Below, one piece after another: positions 6,838 through 13,057 of a stretch of 20,196 nucleotides of DNA. Numbering within the stretch: the first letter of the stretch is position 1; each line of letters opens with the position of its first letter. The stretch is from NCBI GenBank assembly GCA_028275425.1, contig JAPWUT010000008.1:1-20196 (forward strand). Direction: 5' to 3'. The stretch is from Anaerolineae bacterium (lineage in GTDB: Bacteria; Chloroflexota; Anaerolineae; SpSt-600). A program made the translations under genes and the position numbers. Under the pieces are notes generated by a model, which saw only the letters and a program-made list of their open reading frames with translations, was not told the DNA's origin and made no database searches.

Positions 6838-7522
6838 GAGTGGGACCCAAAACACTCGCTAACCCTAAGCCAACGAGGGTGGGCAAAACGGGGGTCCAGG
6901 GGGCGGAGCCACCTGGCGGGGGGGCGTGGGGGGTGTCCCCCCACAAAACCAAATTAGGGGCGAGTTGCCCGCATTAGCAACCCCGCCACGAGTGGGACCC
7001 AAAACGCTGGCGAACCCTAAGCCAACGAGGGTGGGAAAGGGGGTCCAGGGGGCGTAAGCCCCCTGGCGGGGGTTGTGGGGGGTGTCCCCCCCACAAAACC
7101 AAAATTAGGGGCGAGTTGCCCGCATTAGCAACCCCGCCACGGGTGGGACCCAAAACCCTGGCAAACCCTAAGCCAACGAGGGTGGGAAAGGGGGTCCAGG
7201 GGGCGTAAGCCCCCTGGCGGGGGTTGTGGGGGGTGTCCCCCCACAAAACCAAATTAGGGGCAGGCTGCCTGCTCTTGCAACCCAGCCACGAGTGGGACCC
7301 TAAACGCTGGCAAACCCTTAGCCCACGGGGGTGGGAAAGGGGGTCCAGGGGGCGTAAGCCCCCTGGCAGGGGGTTGTGGGGGGTGTCCCCCCCACAAAAC
7401 CAAAATTAGGGGCGAGTTGCCCCCATTAGCAACCCCGCCACGAGTGGGACCCAAAACGCTGGCGAACCCTAAGCCAACGGGGGTGGGCAAAACGGGGGTC
7501 CAGGGGGCGAAGCCCCCTGGCA
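6838..7522. repeat. Structured tandem repeat array A (about 152-bp unit, 5 copies)
   Basis: The unit landmark (g/c)GAGTGGGACCC or a variant recurs at 6838, 6990, 7141, 7290 and 7442, spacing 149-152 bp. The last copy is cut after its first hairpin. Plus-strand order in each unit: GAGTGGGACCC, ACGCTGGCGAACCCTAAGCC, AACGAGGGTGGG, stem CCAGGGGGC/GCCCCCTGG, stem TGTGGGGGG/CCCCCCACA, ATTAGGGGCGAGTTGCCCGC, ATTAGCAACCCCGCCAC. Open frames here are by-products: the period is not a multiple of three and frames change between copies. The right edge is 8 nt from the selD stop, and the left edge continues from R2. This explains the whole gene-free stretch 6677-7530. Confidence 0.9.
7500..7520 (-). terminator. 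GC-rich hairpin 3' of selD (first stem of array A)
   Basis: Arms CCAGGGGGC (7500-7508) and GCCCCCTGG (7512-7520) form a 9-bp stem with a 3-nt loop, starting 10 nt beyond the selD stop on the minus strand. It is a strong RNA hairpin but lacks a following U tract, so it may protect the mRNA end more than stop polymerase. Confidence 0.4.
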
Positions 7523-7530
7523 AGTTTTAA

Positions 7531-8583
7531 TCAAACTACCTCTATGAACCCTCCCCCCTCCACAACTTCCCCTACAACCCAATGACCATCGCCTTCCTCC
7601 TTAAGTTTCTCCACAAGTAGAGAGGCTCGCTCCGGAGGCACTGCTATCAGAAGACCCCCAGAGGTCTGAGCATCAAACAGAAGAAGCTGCTCTTCCTCCG
7701 TAAGATTGGATGAAAAGCGAACCCAGGGGTGGAAGAAGCGCTCGTTGGAGTGAGTGCCGCCGGGGAAGAGCCATTGCTCGGCGTACTCCTTGGCCCCGGG
7801 GATGAAGGGGATGCGTTCGGAGTAGAAGCGGAGGTTTACTCCGCTCATGATAGCTATGTCCCTGGCGTGCCCAAGGAATCCAAACCCTGTGATATCGGTG
7901 GCCGCTGAAACTCCTACCTCTTGCATTGCCCTTGCAGCCTTGCGGTTGAGCCTGAGCATTACCTCCACTGCGGCCTGGATGTGCTCCTCTTTGGCCAACC
8001 CGGCCTTCAGAGCCGTGGTTATAACCCCCGTCCCTAAAGGTTTGGTTAGGATTAGCACATCCCCTGGCTTTGCTCCAGCTTTGGTTATGACCTTCTGGGG
8101 GTGGACGGTCCCTATAACCGCCAGGCCATATTTCGGCTCCTTATCATCCATGGTGTGGCCACCTACCAGGATTCCGCCAGCCTCTGCAATCTTATCGGCC
8201 CCACCTCGGAGGATTGCCCCGGCTATATCCGGAGGCATGTCCGGGGGAAGACAGGTTATGTTTAAGGCCATGAGAACCTCACCGCCCATGGCGTAGACAT
8301 CGCTCATGGAATTGGCGGCCGCTATGGCCCCGTAAAGATAGGGGTCATCCACTACCGGAGCGAAAAAGTCGGCTGTGAAGATAAGGGCGAGCTCATCGTT
8401 GAGCTTATAGACGGCAGCATCATCCCCCTCGCCAAGGCCTACTAAGAGGTTGGCGTAAGCTTCCTTTGGGAAAAGGTTGATTATATGGCGCAGGACCTGC
8501 GCCAAGGCCTCAGGGCCTGTCTTCCCGGCTCAGCCTGCGCAAGTGGCTAAGGTCGTTAGGCGAGAGAAGTCGCGTGGACTCAT
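7531..8583 (-). CDS. selD: Selenide, water dikinase SelD, itself a selenoprotein (UGA = Sec at codon 18)
   Basis: SelD makes selenophosphate from selenide and ATP, the Se donor for Sec-tRNA, selenouridine and Se cofactors. The gene starts at ATG 8581-8583, with GGAGG 8 nt upstream, and crosses an in-frame TGA at 8530-8532. Reading that TGA as selenocysteine gives LTTLATCAGUAGKTGPEAL, the usual SelD N-terminus: Sec18 and Lys21 have the same spacing as the essential Cys17 and Lys20 of E. coli. After it come GDDAA (53-57), NSMSDVYAMGG (91-101), GGHTMDDKEPKYGL (141-153) and TDITGFGFLGHA (229-240). Length is 350 aa, normal for the family. Without recoding, a gene finder would start it at the TTG at 8505 and lose the catalytic loop. 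UGA is also its own terminal stop and that of several neighbours, so UGA is not globally reassigned. Last gene of the selenium operon. Confidence 0.95.
8487..8532 (-). promoter_or_regulatory. Bacterial SECIS element in selD mRNA
   Basis: From the UGA (8530-8532) the mRNA runs 32 nt to a GGUC apex inside the hairpin GGCGCAG-GUC-CUGCGCC (8487-8503), a 7-bp stem with a minimal loop. The apex GCAGGUCCUGC is almost the fdhF SECIS apex of E. coli (GCAGGUCUGC), where SelB contacts the GGU loop and a bulged U. The E. coli distance is shorter (about 18 nt). A SelB-dependent role is inferred. Confidence 0.75.
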
Positions 8584-8604
8584 TCCCTATCCTCCGGAAA
8601 AGTT

Positions 8605-8639
8605 CGGGGAAGGGACCAATCACCATGGCCCCTTCCCCG
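8605..8639 (-). other. 10-bp hairpin between tusA and selD
   Basis: Arms 8605-8614 and 8630-8639 are exact reverse complements (CGGGGAAGGG on the plus strand) with a 15-nt loop, located between the tusA stop and the selD ribosome site. The tail on the minus strand has only a short U run, so it may be a partial attenuator or processing site that sets selD expression apart from the rest. Confidence 0.5.
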
Positions 8640-8646
8640 TGAGCTT

Positions 8647-8856
8647 TCATTTCTCAATCCTGACCACAAAGCCTTCTTCTCTTTCTTCCACTCTTACTTT
8701 AAGCCCAGCCTTCTGCGCTACCCGCGTGACGTTATCCCTTGAGGTGCCGGTATCCACCAGGACCTCAATGGGGAATTCCCCCTCTTCCATAGCTTTGCGG
8801 GCCAGAAGGACAGGCTGAGGGCAAGATAATCCTCTGGCATCTACTACCTTAGCCAT
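8647..8856 (-). CDS. TusA/SirA-family sulfur (selenium) carrier, stand-alone
   Basis: A 69-aa single-domain protein beginning MAKVVDARGLSCPQP. Cys12 in the CPxP motif is the persulfide or perselenide-carrying residue of TusA-like proteins, and TSRDNVTRVAQKAG (38-51) is the conserved second half. It is about 55-60 percent identical by eye to the N-terminal domain of the YedF protein encoded in the same operon, so the two arose by duplication. It lies between yedE and selD, and a role in handing reduced sulfur or selenium between the membrane protein and SelD is likely. TIGR families of this kind are linked with selenium metabolism; tRNA thiolation cannot be excluded. Confidence 0.88.
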   Translation of the reverse strand: MAKVVDARGLSCPQPVLLARKAMEEGEFPIEVLVDTGTSRDNVTRVAQKAGLKVRVEEREEGFVVRIEK

Positions 8857-8866
8857 AGCCCACCTC

Positions 8867-9967
8867 CTACTTTTCCCTCATCGTCCAGCCGATGGCGGCC
8901 ACGATTATCAGCCCTACGATTACCGCTATTTGCCCCCACAGGGAAGGGCCACCGACCACCAGCTTGCCATCCACAATTTTGTCGGGGACGCCGGCCAGGT
9001 TGAAGTTGTGGGCAAAGGCAGCCCCGACCAACATCCCGAAGATGAAGATGGCGGCATCACCGTCTCCTTCCCCGGCCATGAAGAACTGCCTCCCTGGGCA
9101 CCCACCGGCCAGAGCGAAGCTCATCCCCGCCAAAACCATCCCCAGGAAGTTCCAAAGGTGGTTGGAATGGGCGATGGGTTGAGCTGCAAAGCCGGGGTGG
9201 AACTTGCCGATGGCCAAATTCACCAAGAAGGCAGCCACGATGAAGGCCAGAACTCCGCTGAGCAAGTGGAAGTCCCGCATTATGATGACATCGCGTATAG
9301 CTCCCATGGTGCAGAAGCGGGTCCTCTGGGCCAGGAACCCGGCCACAATCCCTACGGCCAAGGAAATTAGGATTGGAGCATGCAGGGAACCGGGGCCGGA
9401 TTTGCTGAAGAATATGGGGGCATTTTCACCGAAGCTTACCCGGAAAAGGAGGAGGAGCAGGAGGATTAAGGCGAAGACTGGCATCACCAGGCCCACGGCT
9501 GTCCCTACGGGCCTGGAGCGGCCAAGGCTGTAGCCTCGCTTGAGGAAAAAGACCCCTATGGCTACCCCCACGATGAAGCCGGCTATGCCCAAGAGGGCAT
9601 TGAGGTCGCCGCCTGCCAGACGGAGGTAAGCTCGCCAGGGGCAGCCCAGGAAGACCAAGGCCCCGATTATGGCGAAGAATCCTAACACAAACCTTATGAG
9701 CGGGGCTGAGCCAGAGCGGGGCTTGAACTCTTTGAAGAGCAATGCTCCCAGCAGAGCCCCGAGGATGAAGCCTATGAGCTCTGGCCTTATGTATTGCACT
9801 GTAGCGGCCCTATGGAGGCCCAGAGCGCCGGCCGTATCCCTGGTGAAGCAGGCCACGCATATCCCCATGTTCGGCGGGTTGCCCCAGAGGACGAGTAGGG
9901 CAGCCAGCGCCCCTATTATGGCTCCGGAGACTATTATCCCGATGCGGCTGGCGAAGAACCTACTCAT
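8867..9967 (-). CDS. yedE: YedE/YeeE-family membrane transporter, putative selenium transporter
   Basis: A polytopic inner-membrane protein of 366 aa with about ten hydrophobic segments. Family cysteines are visible: CVAC (Cys37, Cys40), LGCPWR (Cys109), RTRFCTMG (Cys219) and GGCPGRQF (Cys290). In YeeE proteins these line the path for thiosulfate-like ions. The selenium-linked subgroup sits in operons with yedF and selD, as here, which points to uptake of a reduced selenium or sulfur species. The start is set at ATG 9965-9967 because GGAGGTGG lies directly upstream. A longer frame from 10006 would add 13 residues and overlap the DUF3343 gene. The selenium substrate is a context-based inference. 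Confidence 0.9.
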   Translation of the reverse strand: MSRFFASRIGIIVSGAIIGALAALLVLWGNPPNMGICVACFTRDTAGALGLHRAATVQYIRPELIGFILGALLGALLFKEFKPRSGSAPLIRFVLGFFAIIGALVFLGCPWRAYLRLAGGDLNALLGIAGFIVGVAIGVFFLKRGYSLGRSRPVGTAVGLVMPVFALILLLLLLFRVSFGENAPIFFSKSGPGSLHAPILISLAVGIVAGFLAQRTRFCTMGAIRDVIIMRDFHLLSGVLAFIVAAFLVNLAIGKFHPGFAAQPIAHSNHLWNFLGMVLAGMSFALAGGCPGRQFFMAGEGDGDAAIFIFGMLVGAAFAHNFNLAGVPDKIVDGKLVVGGPSLWGQIAVIVGLIIVAAIGWTMREK

Positions 9968-9983
9968 AGTTCCACCTCCTTGG

Positions 9984-10202
9984 CTAAATTTTGTGCACCC
10001 CTTCAATCCTGACCCCTTTGCTTTCCAAGAGGGCCAGGAGGGCTTCCCGGTCTTCCCAGCGGAACCTCAGAGCCGTCCCGCAGTCGGAACTTATCTGGCG
10101 AGGGGTCGGGATGAGCTTGACTTCAAACCCTCCCTCTTTAGCCACTTTCTCCGCTTTCAAGGCCCAACTTGTGGAGTAAAAGACGACCACGCCGTATTCC
10201 AT
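9984..10202 (-). CDS. DUF3343 protein, putative Se/S carrier
   Basis: A 72-aa soluble protein that opens MEYGVVVFYSTSWALKAEKV. Its one cysteine (Cys41) sits in SSDCGTALRF, the near-invariant CGxALRF motif of DUF3343. The family is found next to YedF, SelD and Se-dependent enzymes and is thought to carry activated sulfur or selenium on that Cys. It has an ATG start and lies 8 nt downstream of yedF and 16 nt upstream of yedE, so it is co-transcribed. Nothing else in the sequence indicates catalysis. Its function is inferred from family and context. Confidence 0.85.
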   Translation of the reverse strand: MEYGVVVFYSTSWALKAEKVAKEGGFEVKLIPTPRQISSDCGTALRFRWEDREALLALLESKGVRIEGVHKI

Positions 10203-10210
10203 GGCTCACC

Positions 10211-10792
10211 TTACAGGCTTATAATCTTCCCCGCCCCAAGAAGCTTTTCGGCGATGGAATACATGTTGGAAACGGAGCCCACGGCTACTTTATCGGTCAG
10301 GCCAAAATAATTTAGGCATGTCCCGCAGATGAGGATTTCCACCCCTTTCTCTTCCAGGGCCTTTAAATCCTCCAGAACGGGGGAGCCTTCCACCGTGAGC
10401 TTCACCCCGGTGTTGATGAAGATGAGCGTATCCGGCAGGGGTTCAACCTCATTTAAAGTGTGGAGGAAGCCCCGGATGAGAATTTCCTGCAGCTCTTCGG
10501 GTCCTCTTCCGACCCCGTAAGCGGGTATAAAGACGACAGTCGGGCCTGAGGGAGCGCTACGTAAGGGGAGTGTTTCCGCTTTTTCCTCCCGCCGAAGGTG
10601 GAGGTAGATATCCTCGCCTCTTTCTTCCACTTCTACTTTAAACCCTTCTTTCTGGGCCATGCGAGAGACATTATCCCTGGCTGTTGAGTTGTCCACGATT
10701 ACGGTCAACTCATCGGCCTCAGCCATGGCCTTGCGGGCCAAAACGACCGGCTGAGGGCAAGAAAGGCCTCGCGCATCAATGACTTTGGGCAT
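10211..10792 (-). CDS. yedF: Selenium metabolism protein YedF: TusA-like domain fused to DsrE-like domain
   Basis: A two-domain protein of 193 aa. Residues 1-68 are a TusA-like carrier with ARGLSCPQP (active Cys12). Residues 84-193 are a DsrE/DsrF-like domain with GRGPEELQEILIRGFLHTL and the motif ICGTCLNYFGL (Cys156, Cys159). This domain order and the GTCLNYFGL motif define the YedF of selenium operons. It likely receives selenium (or sulfur) from the cysteine desulfurase-type enzyme encoded just before and passes it on toward SelD or an Se-containing molybdenum hydroxylase cofactor. The ribosome site AGGAGGTG overlaps the preceding stop, so translation follows closely. Confidence 0.92.
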   Translation of the reverse strand: MPKVIDARGLSCPQPVVLARKAMAEADELTVIVDNSTARDNVSRMAQKEGFKVEVEERGEDIYLHLRREEKAETLPLRSAPSGPTVVFIPAYGVGRGPEELQEILIRGFLHTLNEVEPLPDTLIFINTGVKLTVEGSPVLEDLKALEEKGVEILICGTCLNYFGLTDKVAVGSVSNMYSIAEKLLGAGKIISL

Positions 10793-10795
10793 ATC

Positions 10796-11953
10796 TCACC
10801 TCCTGGCAATTTTCCTTACTGCTTCCACTGCCTTTTCCACCTCTTCAGCGGTGTTGAAGATGCCGGGGGCGAAACGCACAGTCCCTTTCGGGAAAGTCCC
10901 GATGGTCCTGTGGGCTGAGGGGGCGCAATGAAGGCCTGGCCTGCACATTATCCCAAATTCCTCATCCAGCCTCAGAGCCACTTCGGAGGGCTCCATCCCC
11001 TCAACATTGAAGGACACAATCCCAACCCGAAGTGAAAGGTCGCTTGGACCGTAAACTTTGACCCCTTTTATGGATGAGAGGCCTTCCAAGATTCTGGCGG
11101 TAAGCTCCAGCTCGTGGCTTCGGATTTCTTCCACCCCTCTTTCCAGGACGAAGCGCACGCCTGCTTCCAAGCCTGCTAATCCTGCCGCGTTTTGGGTTCC
11201 GCTCTCATACTTATCGGGTAAGAAATCGGGCTGTTCCTCAAGCTCGCTCCGGGAGCCGGTCCCTCCTCGCTTGAGGGGTCTGAGCTCTTCCAAAGGCACT
11301 CTCGGCCCGATGTAAAGGCCTCCGGTTCCTGTAGGGCCAAGGAGGCCTTTGTGGCCGGTGAAAGCTAAGAAATCAATCTTATCGGCCTCTACGTCAATTG
11401 GGTAGACCCCTGCCGTTTGGGCGGCATCAACCAGGAGGAAAATTCCGTGCCGGTGGGCGATTTCCCCTGCCTCCTTTACCGGGAGGATGGTACCGGTAAC
11501 GTTAGAAGCATGGTTAAGGACGATTAGGCGGGTATTGGGGCGAATGGCTTTCTCTATCTCGGCCGGCTCCAGCAACCCTTCTGGAGAGCAAGGGATTACC
11601 GAAACTTCAACCCCCTCTCTTTCCAGGGCTCGGAGCGGCCGCATCACCGAGTTATGCTCCATGGAACTTGTTATCACATGGTCACCGGGGCGTAGGAAAC
11701 CTGTGAGGACCAAATTCAGCATCTCTGTAACATTGTGGCCGAAGACGATGCGGAGGGGGTCGGATATGTGGAAAAGTTCGGCTAAGGCTTCCCTTGTCTG
11801 GTAAACAATCCGGCCGGCTTCTATGGATAAGCGGTGGCCGGAGCGGCCGGCGTTAGCTCCGATGTGGGTGAGAAAATGGGCAATAGCCTCCACCACTTGA
11901 GGTGGCTTTGGGAAAGAAGTGGCCGCGTTATCAAGGTAAACAAAGCTCATCAT
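10796..11953 (-). CDS. Cysteine desulfurase/selenocysteine lyase-like PLP enzyme (class V, selenium-operon type)
   Basis: A 385-aa class V aminotransferase-fold enzyme. It starts VYLDNAATSFPKPP, the standard N-terminus. PLP contacts include DAAQ (Asp176 region) and Lys202 in FTGHKGLLGP, the Schiff-base lysine. The C-terminal part RPGLHCAPSAHRTIG has Cys343 as the persulfide-forming residue. The family mobilises S from cysteine or Se from selenocysteine. Its place as the first gene before yedF and selD suggests it feeds the carriers in this operon. The start is ATG-ATG at 11951-11953 or 11948-11950, with GGGGAGGAG ahead. That ribosome site is part of the proposed leader switch. Confidence 0.9.
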   Translation of the reverse strand: MMSFVYLDNAATSFPKPPQVVEAIAHFLTHIGANAGRSGHRLSIEAGRIVYQTREALAELFHISDPLRIVFGHNVTEMLNLVLTGFLRPGDHVITSSMEHNSVMRPLRALEREGVEVSVIPCSPEGLLEPAEIEKAIRPNTRLIVLNHASNVTGTILPVKEAGEIAHRHGIFLLVDAAQTAGVYPIDVEADKIDFLAFTGHKGLLGPTGTGGLYIGPRVPLEELRPLKRGGTGSRSELEEQPDFLPDKYESGTQNAAGLAGLEAGVRFVLERGVEEIRSHELELTARILEGLSSIKGVKVYGPSDLSLRVGIVSFNVEGMEPSEVALRLDEEFGIMCRPGLHCAPSAHRTIGTFPKGTVRFAPGIFNTAEEVEKAVEAVRKIARR

Positions 11954-12173
11954 CTCCTCCCCAAGCCTTGGAGCTACCCGCCCTTCCGGCCTGGGGAGGC
12001 TTCAAGGGGCTAAGAGGGGTAACCTCCCCGGACCGTCCAGCCGTCCGGGCGGGTTAAAATATAAAGCCGGGAATCCCGACGCATCACGTGCGCCTGGCCT
12101 ACTTCCCGGCCTCAAATGGTTCAAATTGCGAACTTAAGAACCATACGCTTTCTCCGCCAAAACTTCAGCCTCT
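11954..12173 (-). promoter_or_regulatory. Structured leader of the selenium operon, candidate RNA switch
   Basis: About 215 nt of non-coding RNA separate the promoter and the first start codon. In order of transcription it contains: a 7-bp hairpin ATGGTTC/GAACCAT (near 12117-12145); an 8-bp stem GCCGGGAA (12066-12073 with 12103-12110) followed by TTTATATTTT, a terminator-like unit; and a three-way junction. The junction has P1 ACCCGCCC/GGGCGGGT (12047-12054 with 11976-11983), P2 GGAC/GTCC (12030-12033 with 12043-12046) and P3 GGGGAGG/CCTCCCC (12023-12029 with 11993-11999), with no spacer between P3, P2 and P1. The P3 3' arm (11993-11999) is also complementary to GGGGAGG at 11956-11962, the ribosome site of the first gene, so two exclusive folds exist. 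It matches no riboswitch I recognise. Confidence 0.6.
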
Positions 12174-12201
12174 ATTATACCTGGCCCATCAGACTTGTCA
12201 A
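12174..12201 (-). promoter_or_regulatory. Strong sigma70-type promoter of the selenium operon
   Basis: A perfect TTGACA (12196-12201) and a perfect TATAAT (12174-12179) on the minus strand are separated by 16 nt. Two inverted repeats flank it upstream: TCGGC-N7-GCCGA (near 12203-12219) and GTCAGC-CTGC-GCTGAC (12225-12240). These could be operator or REP-like sequences. Confidence 0.75.
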
Positions 12202-12256
12202 ATCGGCCTTTTACGCCGACTGAAGTCAGCCTGCGCTGACCTTAATCAAAACTGGG

Positions 12257-12342
12257 GGTGTGCCTTTCCGACCTAACCCTCTGGCCCCCTTCCCTGCGAG
12301 GGAAGGGGGAAAATTTGGCGGGGTTGGCCGGGGGATAGGTTA
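12257..12342. repeat. R2 repeat module, copy 2 (left edge of array B)
   Basis: The same GTGCCTTTCCGACCTAACCC start and CCCCCTTCCCT-GCG-AGGGAAGGGGG hairpin as at 6725, followed by AAAATTTGGCGGGG and GGTTAACCCA. Immediately after it the array unit begins with TACGCTGGCGAACC. Confidence 0.75.
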
Positions 12343-13050
12343 ACCCAATACGCTGGCGAACCCTCAGCCCACGAGGGTGGGAAAACGGGGGGTCCAAGGG
12401 GGCGGAGCCCCCTGGCAGGGGGTTTGGGGGATGTGCCTTTCCGACCTAACCCTCTGGCCCCCTTCCCTGCGAGGGAAGGGGGAAAATTTTGTGGGGTTCG
12501 GGCCGGGGGAGAGGTTAACCCAAAACTTTGGCGAACCCTCAGTTAACAAGGGTGGGCAAACGGGGGGTCCAAGGGGGCGGAGCCCCCATGGCAGGGGGTT
12601 TGGGGGATGTGCCCCCAAAAACCAAAAGATGGGGCGAGTTGCCCGCATTAGCAACCCCGCCACGAGTGGGGCCAAAAGCGCCGGCAAACCCTCAGCCTAC
12701 GAGGGTGGGAAAAACGGGGGGGTGGAGGGGGCGCAGCCCCCTCCCAGGGGGCTTGGGGGATGTGCCCCCAAATTTTTCAAATAAGGGGCGAGCAGCTAAC
12801 TCCTGTCACCCCGCCACGAGTGGGACCCAAAACGCTGGCGGACCTTCAGCCAGCGAGGGTGGGCAAAGGGGGTCCAGGGGGGCGAAGCCCCCATGGCGGG
12901 GGGCTGTGGGGGGTGTCCCCCCACGAAACCAAAAGAGGGGGCGAGTTGCCCACATTAGCAACCCCGCCACGAGTGGGACCCCAGAATGCTGGCGAACCCT
13001 AAGCCCACGAGAGCGGGAAAACGGGGGGCCAGGGGGGCGAAGCCCCCATG
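12343..13050. repeat. Structured tandem repeat array B (five units, two R2 junctions)
   Basis: The same unit as array A, with landmarks at about 12345 (first, partial), 12525 (following a second R2 copy), 12664, 12818 and 12971. Stem variants: CCAAGGGGGC/GCCCCC(A)TGG in two copies; GGAGGGGGC/GCCCCCTCC at 12724-12744, where two C-G pairs have become G-C pairs; and TTTGGGGG/CCCCCAAA (12599-12619) in place of TGTGGGGG/CCCCCACA. The last hairpin (GGGGGC-GAA-GCCCCC, 13033-13047) is only 10 nt beyond the comM stop. The longest frames crossing it change copy-to-copy and resemble no protein. No gene is visible here. Confidence 0.9.
12432..12523. repeat. R2 repeat module, copy 3 (internal to array B)
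   Basis: This copy lies between the second stem of one array unit (TTTGGGGGATGTGC) and the GGCGAACC part of the next. It replaces the roughly 70-bp segment ATTAGGGGCGAG...CACGAGTGGG that other units carry at that place, showing that the repeat is modular. Confidence 0.75.
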
Positions 13051-13057
13051 TGGAATG

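Noticed and set aside
6838..7522. Array as a CRISPR
   Set aside because: The whole 152-bp unit is repeated with no unique spacers and no cas genes.
7531..8505. SelD starting at TTG 8505 as a Sec-free short form
   Set aside because: It lacks the catalytic loop, whereas the upstream frame restores it through UGA with a good ribosome site and SECIS.
9968..10006. Longer start for yedE giving 13 extra residues
   Set aside because: It would overlap the DUF3343 gene end, and the ATG at 9965-9967 has a perfect GGAGGTGG ribosome site.
11956..12000. Bacterial 4.5S SRP RNA, from CAGGCCGGAAGGG on the minus strand
   Set aside because: The conserved loop GGAAGG...AGCAGCC context and long flanking stem are not present; the match is short.
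11976..12054. Plus-strand CTTCAAG loop near 12000 suggesting a tRNA-Sec gene beside the selenium operon
   Set aside because: The flanks of the supposed UCA anticodon do not pair, there is no GTTCRA T-loop and no matching acceptor or CCA end. The minus-strand helices explain the pairing better.
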